Notes: generated from the letters alone by a model not told the origin. A stretch of 28,237 nt of DNA from an uncultured Faecalibacterium sp. (GCA_900772565.1 CAAHET010000123.1:1-28237); one strand, 5' to 3'. Shown: positions 1 to 6,620, counted from the stretch's first letter. Numbers and translations are program-made.

Positions 1-357
1 CTTCTTCACATCGCCCACATAGAAGCTGCGGGCGCAGCTGCCGGAGAAGGTCTCGCGCCGCACATAGCGGCCCTTGTTGTCCTTTTCGTCATTAGAGTGG
101 CTGCGCACTGCCTGAATGGTCAGGTAGCCGTCGTTCAGATCCATCTGAACGTCCTCTTTCTTGCAGCCCGGCAGGTCAACGTCTACTTCGTAGCCGTTGT
201 CCGTCTGCTTGACATCGGTCTTCATCATGTTTGCACCGCGCTTACCAAAGGTGTCGCGGGTTTCGCGGTTCATCGCACGCTCCAGTGCACCCTCGTTCCA
301 GAACGGATCAAAGAGATCATCGAACAGGTTCTCATGAAAAACAGTCGGCATAAACAT
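1..357 (-). CDS. Hsp20/alpha-crystallin small heat-shock protein (C-terminus cut by window edge)
   Basis: Holdase chaperone of the small heat-shock family, which binds unfolding cytosolic proteins without ATP. The visible 119 residues start MFMPTVFHENLFDDLF and enter an alpha-crystallin domain at about residue 45. There the pattern VDLPGCKKEDVQMDLNDGYL is typical of beta strands 2-4, followed by an RRETFSGSCARSFYV segment matching the family's RxFxGxxxRxFxL core. The C-terminal part, with the IxI tail motif, lies beyond position 1. The ATG at 357 was chosen because GGAGG (366-370) lies 8 bases upstream; an earlier ATG at 364 is in another frame. A CIRCE operator overlaps its promoter, so HrcA repression with induction by heat is expected. 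Confidence 0.93.
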   Translation of the reverse strand, partial: MFMPTVFHENLFDDLFDPFWNEGALERAMNRETRDTFGKRGANMMKTDVKQTDNGYEVDVDLPGCKKEDVQMDLNDGYLTIQAVRSHSNDEKDNKGRYVRRETFSGSCARSFYVGDVKK

Positions 358-419
358 AAAACATACCTCCAATCCCGGCGTTCGGGTCGGGTATAAAATT
401 ACGTTTTGAAGCTCCTCGC

Positions 420-462
420 AAAGGGCTTTCCGGGGAGCCTTGCGGCTCTCCTTTTGCCCTTT
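420..462 (-). other. Hairpin in the hsp20 5' leader
   Basis: Nested inverted repeat: AAAGGGC (420-426) pairs with GCCCTTT (456-462), and GGGGAGCC (432-439) pairs with GGCTCTCC (444-451) around a 4-base loop that reads GCAA (GNRA type) on the transcript strand. It lies between the predicted transcription start (about 473) and the ribosome site (366-370). No T-run follows, so it is not an obvious terminator. It may stabilise the mRNA or respond to temperature; function is inferred only. Confidence 0.5.
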
Positions 463-479
463 CTCCTGAGCACGCCACT

Positions 480-522
480 GTTATAACACGATTTTTTAGC
501 ACTGTCAAGCGCAGAGTGCTAA
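480..522 (-). promoter_or_regulatory. CIRCE operator overlapping a sigma-A promoter for hsp20
   Basis: TTAGCACTG (496-504), a 9-base spacer and GAGTGCTAA (514-522) match the CIRCE consensus (TTAGCACTC-N9-GAGTGCTAA) with one mismatch. On the minus strand TTGACA (503-508) and TATAAC (480-485) are separated by exactly 17 bases, so the -35 box lies inside the CIRCE spacer. HrcA binding would therefore block RNA polymerase directly. HrcA itself is not in the window. Confidence 0.92.
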
Positions 523-595
523 AATTCACAAAAGAATAATACTTTTGTCACAGCTTCTGCGATTTCTTTGAAAATACTGCGCAGCATCGCGTTTA

Positions 596-895
596 TTATG
601 TTGTAAACGGAACAAGCGCTCCTTGGATATACCCCGCAAAATACGCAATGCCTGTGCTTGCAGCAATGCAGACGCCCCACAAGACCCATGCGGCAAGCTT
701 TTTACCGGTCAGCCTGTAAATGGCATTCCAATACTCCATGTTGCACCATACAAGCGCCGCCGAAAACAAGACCGAGAACCACTGCGCACGGAAGGACAGC
801 GCCATGCTGATAAGCAGATAGTTCGTCAGCGTATAAAACAAGCTTCTGCCCACGATTTCCGGCACACTTGAATGCCTTTGCTGCATATCGGTCAC
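596..895 (-). CDS. Small hypothetical membrane protein (99 aa)
   Basis: Unrecognised family. The protein has about three hydrophobic segments (roughly residues 20-34, 37-51 and 68-93) and no visible catalytic motif, so it is probably an integral membrane protein. Its GTG start (895) overlaps the TGA stop of the DUF2500 gene by four bases (GTGA), which indicates translational coupling in the same operon. An ATG three codons later (886) is an alternative start. A weak AT-rich hairpin (528-534 with 542-548) follows 50 bases downstream, just before the CIRCE element. Function cannot be named from sequence. Confidence 0.75.
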   Translation of the reverse strand: MTDMQQRHSSVPEIVGRSLFYTLTNYLLISMALSFRAQWFSVLFSAALVWCNMEYWNAIYRLTGKKLAAWVLWGVCIAASTGIAYFAGYIQGALVPFTT

Positions 896-1257
896 CCGTC
901 TTTTCGTTCAAACCCCAGATAGCGCGTGCCCTGAAAACTCAGCTTTCCGGTGTCGCCTTCCACAAGCATTCCGTAGCCCGAACCATCTACTTCAAGTTCC
1001 ATACGGTCACCGCTTTCCACCTGAAAGGTCACATAATAGGTCGTGAACGTATGCGCCATCGTATTGTCCGTATGATGACGGGAAGCATTCATCCGCTTGG
1101 CCACCACAGTAGCCGGGACGGTAAGGCGCGGGGACGCATTATTTTTGCTCCATGTGCGCAGGTTGCTCACCACAGTAAACAGCATCATGCCCAGCACCAC
1201 CAGAAATACCAGCGGGAACAGGATGCTGAACAGCGCGTCAAACCCACTATAAAACAT
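892..1257 (-). CDS. DUF2500 family membrane-anchored protein
   Basis: 121 residues: an N-terminal hydrophobic helix (about residues 8-30) followed by a soluble beta-rich domain. The domain contains FTTYYVTFQVESGDRMEL and ends in GKLSFQGTRYLGFER, a pattern I recognise as DUF2500 (single membrane anchor plus small OB-like domain, function unknown). The ATG at 1257 lies 1 base after the TAA stop of the upstream DUF6054-like gene, with GGAGGG supplied by that gene's last codons. It is coupled downstream to the 99-residue membrane protein by a 4-base overlap. The three genes form one tight minus-strand cluster. Confidence 0.7.
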   Translation of the reverse strand: MFYSGFDALFSILFPLVFLVVLGMMLFTVVSNLRTWSKNNASPRLTVPATVVAKRMNASRHHTDNTMAHTFTTYYVTFQVESGDRMELEVDGSGYGMLVEGDTGKLSFQGTRYLGFERKDG

Positions 1258-1258
1258 T

Positions 1259-1606
1259 TTAGCCCTCCAAAATTTCTTCCAGCAGCTGTTTTACGTCCTC
1301 CAGAAAAGCGTCCTCGCCGAGGGTGTTCATTTTAAAGAACACCGCCTGACTGCCGCCCGCTGCAATGGCCGACAGCCGGATGGGCGCGTCCCCGTTCTGG
1401 AACAGGGTCAGCGTCAGGCTGAGACGGTTGCCGCCCACCATACTGTACCGCTCAAACACCCGCACGCTGCACCGGGCGCTGCCCTCCTTGAAGTCGCTGC
1501 CGGCCTCCAGTTCTGCCGACCAGCTGCTGTCCGGGATGGCGTGTTCCAGCTTGCGGAGCAGGGTGTCGAAGTTCTGGTTGCGGATGGTCTTTTCAAAAAT
1601 AGCCAT
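1259..1606 (-). CDS. DUF6054-like hypothetical protein (115 aa)
   Basis: Soluble alpha/beta protein without signal peptide or membrane helix. The start was set at MAIFEKTI because GGAGG lies 6 bases upstream of the ATG at 1606; the longer reading from 1624 would place the ribosome site inside the gene. The C-terminal part (FFKMNTLGEDAFLEDVKQLL) resembles Firmicutes proteins annotated DUF6054, whose role is unknown. That family call is from memory and only moderately sure. It is the first gene of the DUF6054 - DUF2500 - membrane protein cluster. Confidence 0.65.
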   Translation of the reverse strand: MAIFEKTIRNQNFDTLLRKLEHAIPDSSWSAELEAGSDFKEGSARCSVRVFERYSMVGGNRLSLTLTLFQNGDAPIRLSAIAAGGSQAVFFKMNTLGEDAFLEDVKQLLEEILEG

Positions 1607-1657
1607 AGCTGCCTCCTTTTGCAAAATGCAGTCCCTTTACCCTGAATACGAATGAGA

Positions 1658-1681
1658 GCGGGCAGCAATTGCAGCGCCCGC
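1658..1681. other. Inverted repeat between mmcQ-like and DUF6054-like genes
   Basis: GCGGGC (1658-1663) and GCCCGC (1676-1681) enclose a palindromic GCAATTGC loop. On the minus strand it could end transcription from the MmcQ-like gene, but no proper T-tract follows, so it may only be a processing or partial-termination site. Confidence 0.4.
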
Positions 1682-1697
1682 CCTTATTTTGCTGCGT

Positions 1698-2075
1698 TCA
1701 AGCTTTCTTTTTGCGCAGTTTGGGTGCGGTGGCGGTGTAGCTCATGTCCAGCACCAGACGGAGCTTATCCTCCGGGGCGCTGCCGTCCAGCGCGGCGGTG
1801 ATCCAATTTTCCTTATTCATGTGGTAGGCCGGGTAAAAGCCCGGCTCTGCCCGCAAAGACCCGATGAGGATGGGGTCGCACTTCAGGTTCACGATATCCA
1901 CCGGCTGCTGCCCGGGCAGCCCCAGCTTGCTTTTGGGCACGGTGGTGACAAGCGCAAACCACTTGCGGTTTGCCGCGTGACGGAACACCGCCGACTCCGG
2001 TGTGTCCATCCACGGATAGTCCGGCTCTACGCTGTAAGTATCAAAAATGAGCTGTTCCAATCCCTTGCGGTCCAT
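1698..2075 (-). CDS. MmcQ/YjbR family protein (125 aa)
   Basis: Matches the MmcQ/YjbR (CyaY-like double-wing fold) family. It shows the typical order: an early PWMDTPESAVFRH strand-helix, KWFALV, then VDIVNLKCDP followed by a segment ending GFYPAYHMNKENWITAALDG, the family's most conserved stretch (G-[YF]-x-P-x-x-x-M-N-K). Length about 120 is normal. Function is usually described only as possible DNA binding. The ATG at 2075 has a GGGGG-type ribosome site that begins inside the stop codon region of the HAD gene, 13 bases away, so the two are co-transcribed. Confidence 0.85.
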   Translation of the reverse strand: MDRKGLEQLIFDTYSVEPDYPWMDTPESAVFRHAANRKWFALVTTVPKSKLGLPGQQPVDIVNLKCDPILIGSLRAEPGFYPAYHMNKENWITAALDGSAPEDKLRLVLDMSYTATAPKLRKKKA

Positions 2076-2088
2076 GGGCTCGCCCCCT

Positions 2089-2868
2089 TTACGGCTGCTG
2101 TGCCAGCAGCTGCGCCAGCACATCCTCCGGGCGGGGGGTGTGGTTTTTGTATTTTGCCCGCAGCGGGGCGGCGGCGTTGTCCATGATGTAGGGCACGCCC
2201 ACCACGTCCAGCATGGTCTCGTCGTTGTAGTTGTCGCCAAAAGCCATGACCTGTGCGGGGTCGATGCCAAGGGTACTGCACACGCACTGCACCCCGATGC
2301 CCTTGTTGGCAAGGGTAGTGTCGATCCAGAACGGCCCCGCCACGGCGCAGTTTGCCTGTTTCCAGCGGGGCACAAAGCGCTCTACATAGTTCTCCACGCC
2401 CTCGTGCAGATACACAGACACCTTGGTGATGTCCTCCGGCACCTCGGCGGGGCTATGGATGATCTGGTAGTGGTTGCCCACAAACTGCACCCGCTGCAGC
2501 ATCCCAAGGCCGCGCTCCATCAGGTAGGCAGTGTTCTGGCCGGAGAGCATCACCTCGCCCTGCCCCTCGCTGCGCGTCCACATATCGTTGGCGATCTCCT
2601 CTGCCAGCGCCCGGGGCATAGGGTTCTTGGCGATGCACTGTTCTTCCTTGAAAATGGTGCCGCCGTTTTCACAGAGAAACACGCAGCAGTCCGCCACCGG
2701 TGCAAAAAGCTTGCGCAGGCTGGTATACTGCCGCCCGGAGGCCGGGCAGAACCAGATGCCCCGCTGATGCAGCGCCCGGATCTGGTCGAATATCTCGCCC
2801 TCCAGTTCCTTTTTGCCGTATTGCAGCAGCGTACCGTCAATGTCGCTGCAAACCAGTCTGATGTCCAT
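2089..2868 (-). CDS. Cof-type HAD-IIB sugar-phosphatase-like hydrolase
   Basis: Cytosolic haloacid-dehalogenase phosphatase of the Cof (HAD-IIB) subfamily, which typically removes phosphate from sugar phosphates or flavin precursors. Motif I is D9-I-D11-G-T (nucleophile D9, acid/base D11). SGR at about residues 43-45 is motif II, the lysine of ANKGIG at about 189 is motif III, and GDNYND at 211-216 is motif IV (metal-binding acids). The large cap domain between motifs II and III is the IIB type. Length 259 is normal. The ATG at 2868 is preceded by a GGAAAGGGAAC ribosome site. The substrate cannot be read from sequence. Confidence 0.9.
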   Translation of the reverse strand: MDIRLVCSDIDGTLLQYGKKELEGEIFDQIRALHQRGIWFCPASGRQYTSLRKLFAPVADCCVFLCENGGTIFKEEQCIAKNPMPRALAEEIANDMWTRSEGQGEVMLSGQNTAYLMERGLGMLQRVQFVGNHYQIIHSPAEVPEDITKVSVYLHEGVENYVERFVPRWKQANCAVAGPFWIDTTLANKGIGVQCVCSTLGIDPAQVMAFGDNYNDETMLDVVGVPYIMDNAAAPLRAKYKNHTPRPEDVLAQLLAQQP

Positions 2869-2896
2869 GGCTGTCGTTCCCTTTCCGTTTTTTCTT

Positions 2897-2925
2897 ATTT
2901 TACCACGGTTTTCCGCTGCGGAAAA
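2897..2925 (-). promoter_or_regulatory. Predicted promoter of the HAD operon
   Basis: Minus-strand -10 TAAAAT (2897-2902) preceded directly by TGG, 17-base spacer, -35 TTTTCC (2920-2925). The -35 overlaps the hairpin that probably ends yitT. Same architecture as other minus-strand promoters in the window. Confidence 0.55.
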
Positions 2926-2943
2926 GCCCCGGTCACGGCTTTT
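2922..2943 (-). terminator. Probable terminator of yitT-family gene
   Basis: AAAAGCC (2922-2928) pairs with GGCTTTT (2937-2943) around an 8-base GC-rich loop, giving a TTTT tail on the minus strand about 20 bases after the YitT stop codon. The stem is short, so termination may be partial. Confidence 0.5.
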
Positions 2944-2963
2944 GCGCCCTTTCCCTGTGCCGC

Positions 2964-3821
2964 TCAGCGCTTGGGCTGGTAGTGCACACTGGACACATTA
3001 TAAATCGTGACAAAGGCCTTGGGATCCTCGCGGTTGATAAAGTTCATCAGCTTCTGATACTCGTTTTTATCCACAATGGTAATGATCTCGTTATGCTTTT
3101 CAAAGTTGTATGCCCCGATGGCCTCGTACATAGTAGCACCGCTATGCAGGTCGTTGATGATGAACTGCCGCAGCGCCTCCTCCTTTTCGGTAATGATGCA
3201 CACCCGGCGCTTGATGCTGTTATCGAAGATGAAATGATCCAGCACCATACCATTGAAGTAGGTGCCAAGAATGCTCAGGACAACGGTCTTTTTATCGTAG
3301 ACAAGGGCAGCAGAGAGCGCCACGCACATTCCCGAAAGGGACATGGCCTTGCCCAGTTCCATGTGCAGGTACTTATTCATGATCTTTGCCACGATATCCA
3401 GCCCGCCGGAGGATGCGTTGCGGTTGAACAGGATGCTCAGACCCACGCTGACCACCAGAATGTAGCACAGCACATCCAGTTCCTGACTGCCTGTCATAGA
3501 GCCAAAATCCGGGAACAGCCGCTCGAAAAGCCCCAGAAATACCGGCAGCATCACGCTGGTATACACGGTTTTTGCTCCAAACTCCCTGCCGCAGGTGAAA
3601 AACCCGATGATGAGCAGCACGGTATTCAGCACCATGGTAATGACCGAAAGCGGCAGCGGCACAAAATTAGAAAGCACGATGCCAAGGCCGGAAATACTGC
3701 TGACAGATGTATGGCTGGGCACCAGAAAAAAATAGACCGCCGCCGCAATGATAGCGATAGCTCCGGTCAGGATGGCCGTCTCCTTGGCGATTGCGGGGTA
3801 GTTCAGCTTCTTGTTTGTCAT
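2964..3821 (-). CDS. YitT family membrane protein (DUF161/DUF2179)
   Basis: 285-residue membrane protein. Five hydrophobic segments occupy about residues 15-175, including a GLGIVLSN segment and SSGGLDIVAKIMNKY, a hallmark of the YitT/DUF161 repeat. A soluble C-terminal DUF2179 domain (about 200-285) contains RRVCIITEKEEALRQFI and GAYNFEKHNEIITIVDKNEY, an ACT/PII-like fold. Family members are widespread in Firmicutes; transport or sensing is suspected but unproved. The start at 3821 is favoured by GGAGGAG at 3827-3833, and the longer upstream reading runs into the promoter. It is flanked by its own promoter and terminator, so it is probably monocistronic. Confidence 0.88.
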   Translation of the reverse strand: MTNKKLNYPAIAKETAILTGAIAIIAAAVYFFLVPSHTSVSSISGLGIVLSNFVPLPLSVITMVLNTVLLIIGFFTCGREFGAKTVYTSVMLPVFLGLFERLFPDFGSMTGSQELDVLCYILVVSVGLSILFNRNASSGGLDIVAKIMNKYLHMELGKAMSLSGMCVALSAALVYDKKTVVLSILGTYFNGMVLDHFIFDNSIKRRVCIITEKEEALRQFIINDLHSGATMYEAIGAYNFEKHNEIITIVDKNEYQKLMNFINREDPKAFVTIYNVSSVHYQPKR

Positions 3822-3855
3822 TGTTGCTCCTCCAAGCTTTTGTTTTCCGTCTTTC

Positions 3856-3884
3856 AGTATACCATGCTTTGCGTTTATAGGAAA
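3856..3884 (-). promoter_or_regulatory. Predicted promoter of yitT-family gene
   Basis: Minus-strand -10 TATACT (3856-3861) with TGG directly upstream (extended -10), a 17-base spacer and -35 TTTCCT (3879-3884). Start codon is 35 bases downstream of the -10. Confidence 0.7.
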
Positions 3885-3903
3885 GCACCCCCGGTAAAAG
3901 ACT

Positions 3904-3944
3904 AAAAAACGGGTCAGAAACACCTGTGGTGTTTCTGACCCGTT
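3904..3944 (-). terminator. Intrinsic terminator of TraX-family gene
   Basis: Perfect 17-base inverted repeat (3908-3924 with 3928-3944) with a 3-base loop, followed on the minus strand by six T residues (complement of 3904-3909). It starts 11 bases after the TraX stop codon. No T-run on the plus side, so it works in one direction. Confidence 0.93.
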
Positions 3945-3954
3945 TCATACTATC

Positions 3955-4725
3955 TTATCGGTTCACAAAGTTCAGCACCAGAACCAGCAGCAGCATATGT
4001 ACAGGATAAAAGGCGTAGCAGGCATACTGGAAAGGCTTGCTGTGGTAGCCCTGCCGCCCGCGGTACAGCCAGATAGGCACCAGTGCCAGCAGCGCCAGCC
4101 CCTGCTGGCAAAGCTCAAAGTCCATACCGAAGAGCTGGATGGGGTACATAAGCCCGCCCAGCAGTTCCACGTTGACCCAGTACAGCGCCGCCAGCTGCCC
4201 CAGCAGGCACCACCACCTGCGCCCATGGAAGAAGTAGAAGATGAACACGGTCAGCACACCGGTGCCGTAGTAGTCCACCATGCCCAGCGTGCCCAGCACT
4301 GCGCCTGCCGCCACCACAAGGGCGGATACCAGCAGGTACAACCATGTTTTCTGCTTTTTGCGCACCGTTTCCATCAAGTGGATACCCAGAATGCCCAAAA
4401 GCAGCGTCCAGATGACGTTCTGGTGCACCGGGTAAAACCATGTACCGCCGTACATCAGGTCGAAGGGGATCTCCGAAAGCAGGGCAAACAGCAGCAGACG
4501 CAGGGTGTATTTTTTCAGGTCGTGGGTGTGGAAATAGCCCTCCACCGCCATAAAGGCAAAGATGGGAAACGCCACCCGCCCCGCGCAGGTCAGCCATTCC
4601 TGCGCGGGCAGCAGGGTCGCCCACAGGTGGTCCATCAGCATCAGCGCCATGGCAAGGATATGAAGAGCCGCTGCGCTCAGGTCAAAGCGGGTCGCGGCAG
4701 TGGAATCGATCGGTTTGGTTGACAT
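3955..4725 (-). CDS. TraX family membrane protein
   Basis: 256-residue integral membrane protein of the TraX family, named after the F-plasmid pilin N-acetylase; chromosomal homologues probably acetylate other substrates. Diagnostic early segment: LHILAMALMLMDHLWATLL, then GRVAFPIFAFMAVEGYFHT, which is the TraX signature of a membrane acyltransferase with conserved Asp-His. About eight hydrophobic helices follow, ending with a short FVNR tail. The start at 4725 has GAGG 7 bases upstream; an ATG two codons earlier lies too near that site. A strong hairpin lies about 70 bases upstream. No conjugation genes are nearby, so a housekeeping or surface-polymer role is more likely. Confidence 0.85.
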   Translation of the reverse strand: MSTKPIDSTAATRFDLSAAALHILAMALMLMDHLWATLLPAQEWLTCAGRVAFPIFAFMAVEGYFHTHDLKKYTLRLLLFALLSEIPFDLMYGGTWFYPVHQNVIWTLLLGILGIHLMETVRKKQKTWLYLLVSALVVAAGAVLGTLGMVDYYGTGVLTVFIFYFFHGRRWWCLLGQLAALYWVNVELLGGLMYPIQLFGMDFELCQQGLALLALVPIWLYRGRQGYHSKPFQYACYAFYPVHMLLLVLVLNFVNR

Positions 4726-4794
4726 GATCATACCTCGTTTTTGTCGAAACTCAGTCGTTCTGTCTGGAATACGAACGAACCCCTTAAAGAATTG

Positions 4795-4826
4795 CAGCCC
4801 CGGCAAATCTTTCCCCGCCGGGGCTG
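4795..4826 (-). terminator. GC-rich hairpin after the 51-aa gene
   Basis: CAGCCCCGGC (4795-4804) and GCCGGGGCTG (4817-4826) form a perfect 10-base stem with a 12-base loop. It begins 10 bases past the stop of the small membrane protein. The following minus-strand tail is only moderately T-rich, so this is a terminator or an attenuator before traX. Confidence 0.6.
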
Positions 4827-4836
4827 GCCTGCTGCT

Positions 4837-4992
4837 TTATTTTTTCTGCTGCGAAGCACCCAGACACAAAAAACTTGAGCCAAGGCAGAGCCATACCACC
4901 GCCATGGAGTGACTCTCGCCAGCGATAAAATTCAGCACAGCTGCAATAAAAAACAACAGCCCGCTGAGATAAAACAGATTGTATTTTTTCAT
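4837..4992 (-). CDS. Small two-helix membrane protein (51 aa)
   Basis: Short protein beginning MKKYNLFYLSGLLFF and ending GASQQKK, with two hydrophobic segments (about residues 6-24 and 29-46) and positively charged ends. No family recognised. A strong GGAGGAG lies just upstream of the ATG at 4992, and a hairpin follows the stop, both favouring a real gene. Its reading frame is open upstream through the whole neighbouring inverted-repeat element to a GTG at 5382, so a longer 181-residue product is possible. The ribosome site argues for the short form. Confidence 0.6.
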   Translation of the reverse strand: MKKYNLFYLSGLLFFIAAVLNFIAGESHSMAVVWLCLGSSFLCLGASQQKK

Positions 4993-5018
4993 GGTTCTCT
5001 CCTCCGGCTTTGGTTTTT

Positions 5019-5397
5019 CACCGGCTATTTTGGATACGGCAAGCGCAGGGGCGGCTTCCATTTTACTCCGCGTGCAAAGGGGCGCAATGCGCCCGCCCGG
5101 CACACAGAAAATGTGCGCCCGCAGCAGTCTGCGGGCAAAATTCATGAAGGGTGGCTTGCCTACCTGCCCATGGAGACGTAAGCGCAAAAGCAGGAATGCG
5201 GGAAGGAGCAAGGGACGGTTTCGGCGAAAAAGCGTCTGGCGGTGGCGGAAAAGCCGAACGCAAGATTTTTCAATTATGCTGGCTCGTAAGGTGAGCCGTA
5301 CCGAAGCTTCCTTGCGGAAATGTGCAGCCTTATAGTTCATCTGCACCTGAACCGGCAGCCGTGCACCCGGCGCTTGCCGCACCCAAAATAGCCGGTG
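5019..5397. mobile_element. MITE-like element with 28-bp terminal inverted repeats
   Basis: The 28 bases at 5019-5046 and the reverse complement of 5370-5397 agree at 26 of 28 positions (both begin CACCGGCTATTTTGG and end CGGCAAGCGC). The 379-bp interior holds several further hairpins: GGGCGCA/TGCGCCC near 5080, CCCGCAG/CTGCGGG near 5118, GGCTC/GAGCC near 5281 and TTCGGC/GCCGAA around 5219-5264. No transposase is encoded and no clear target duplication is seen. It fills the 415-base gap between two minus-strand genes. It could instead be a structured regulatory RNA; the long near-perfect ends favour a mobile origin. Confidence 0.65.
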
Positions 5398-5407
5398 GAG
5401 CGTTTAT

Positions 5408-6046
5408 TTAGTTTTTGGCGTTTTCCAGATAGGTCTCAAAGGCCTCGGCAAAGCTGGCGTTCACATCAAAGGGGACGGTGTAGTCCACCTTGGAGGTCAC
5501 AAGGCAGAGGTCCAGTCGGTTGGAGGTCTCGTCTGCCTGCCGGTTCAGCCTGCTCAGCGCCGCATGGATGACCTTGCGGTCGTAGTTGATGGTGGTCACC
5601 CGCTTCACATCGCAGCAGTAGGAGATCTGGTTGCCCTCGGCGTTGAAACGGTAGCCGGTGCCCCCGCCGGAAAGCAGCTGCTCGGAGCTGCGCAGGTCGT
5701 TCATCCGCTTGAAGGTACGGGCAATGCTCTGGCGCGCGGCATTCAGGCTGACCTCGCTGTCCATATCCATGTCCAGCGCATCCTTTGCCTTGCGGATGGC
5801 GGCAAACAGGCGGCTCTTCTCCTCCAGCAGGTAGAGCATGAACCGGGCAATGTCGGTGATCTGCTCCGCATATTCGGTCTGTGCCACGTCCATAACGGTC
5901 TCGTCCTCGGCTTCAGGCATCACCTTGTGGCGCAGGTAGGTGTTGGCTACCTTGGTCACGTTGGAATCGCAGTCCAGAATGCCCTGTGCCTCGTCCAGCA
6001 GGGACTGGAGCTTGTTCTGGTAGCGGAATGCTTCCTTCAGGTTCAT
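5408..6046 (-). CDS. Hypothetical protein, septation-like coiled helical N-terminus (212 aa)
   Basis: Not recognised. The N-terminal 110 residues are strongly helical (NLKEAFRYQNKLQSLLDEAQ, later IARFMLYLLEEKSRLFAAIR), suggesting a helical bundle or coiled coil. A middle segment SGGGTGYRFNAEGNQISYCC leads into a beta-strand region and a C-terminal helical arm ending EAFETYLENAKN. There is no signal peptide or membrane helix, so it is cytosolic. The start at 6046 has GGAGGGG 8 bases upstream. A good promoter lies 32 bases upstream and the MITE-like element begins 11 bases after the stop. The pattern is reminiscent of prophage-derived proteins, but no phage gene adjoins it. Confidence 0.75.
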   Translation of the reverse strand: MNLKEAFRYQNKLQSLLDEAQGILDCDSNVTKVANTYLRHKVMPEAEDETVMDVAQTEYAEQITDIARFMLYLLEEKSRLFAAIRKAKDALDMDMDSEVSLNAARQSIARTFKRMNDLRSSEQLLSGGGTGYRFNAEGNQISYCCDVKRVTTINYDRKVIHAALSRLNRQADETSNRLDLCLVTSKVDYTVPFDVNASFAEAFETYLENAKN

Positions 6047-6077
6047 AGTCGTTCCCCTCCGTCCTTTTTCTGCTTTC

Positions 6078-6106
6078 AGCTTACCACAGACTGCCCGCCT
6101 GCGCAA
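6078..6106 (-). promoter_or_regulatory. Predicted promoter of the 212-aa gene
   Basis: Minus strand: -35 TTGCGC (6101-6106), 17-base spacer ending TGTGG, -10 TAAGCT (6078-6083). Extended -10 form shared with other promoters here. Confidence 0.6.
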
Positions 6107-6125
6107 GCTTTCCGGTAAAACAGGC

Positions 6126-6164
6126 AAAGCGCCCGCCCCGGCTTTGACCGGGGCGGGCGTTTTG
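6126..6164. terminator. Strong GC-rich terminator
   Basis: Perfect 12-base stem CGCCCGCCCCGG (6130-6141) / CCGGGGCGGGCG (6148-6159) with a 6-base loop, flanked by A-rich and T-rich tails. It lies between the 84-residue gene and the promoter of the 212-residue gene, so it ends the former on the minus strand and may also block plus-strand transcription. Confidence 0.85.
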
Positions 6165-6205
6165 CTTTTGCTGTGACACTTATTGGGATTAGAGATTGGC
6201 ATTAC

Positions 6206-6460
6206 TCAGCCGGCCACGCGCTCGGTGCGGCCTGCTTCCAGCATATAGCGCAGGAAGCCGGTCACGTCGGCGGGGTCGGTCACGGTGAGGTCAAAGCCCT
6301 TCTTGGGGGCAGTGTCCATCATCTGCAGCATGGAGCGTGCGGTAGCGTCCTGCTTCAGGTCGCAGGTCTTGCCGTTGTCCAGATGCAGCAGCACGCTGCC
6401 GTGGCTGGCAGAAAGCTGGCGCATGAAACGTTCCTTATCAAAATACTCGATACGAAGCAT
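6206..6460 (-). CDS. Small HPr-like protein (84 aa), function unknown
   Basis: Starts MLRIEYFDKERFMRQL and ends YMLEAGRTERVAG. The middle (SVLLHLDNGKTCDLKQDATARSM, then FDLTVTDPADVTGFLRYML) has the strand-helix order, length and hydrophobic spacing of HPr-type open-faced sandwich proteins. The phosphorylated His-15 region of true HPr is absent, and the only histidines (SHGS, LLHLD) are elsewhere. It is thus at best a divergent HPr-like protein with another role. The ATG at 6460 has GGAGG 7 bases upstream. It is single, between its own extended -10 promoter and a strong terminator. The family call is inference. Confidence 0.6.
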   Translation of the reverse strand: MLRIEYFDKERFMRQLSASHGSVLLHLDNGKTCDLKQDATARSMLQMMDTAPKKGFDLTVTDPADVTGFLRYMLEAGRTERVAG

Positions 6461-6570
6461 AGGAATACCTCCTTGATAAACTGGTTTATGTTACACTTGC
6501 CGTCCGGCTGTAACTCCGTTAGACGGCGGGAGAATAGCGGTCTTGCCCGGCATGGGAATGCTTGCACAGC

Positions 6571-6599
6571 TTGCCTTCCCGCTGCCTCGGTGCTATACT
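6571..6599 (+). promoter_or_regulatory. Predicted promoter of the AraC regulator gene
   Basis: TTGCCT (6571-6576), 17-base spacer, TATACT (6594-6599). It lies about 130 bases before the AraC start codon and overlaps the leader of the divergent 84-residue gene. A separate TTGACA at 6686 lacks a good -10. Confidence 0.5.
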
Positions 6600-6620
6600 G
6601 AGCTTGGAAGCTCTGATAGG

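Noticed and set aside
3955..4725. Reading the TraX gene as evidence for a conjugative element.
   Set aside because: No relaxase, pilus or type IV secretion genes nearby, and TraX-family genes are common on Firmicutes chromosomes.
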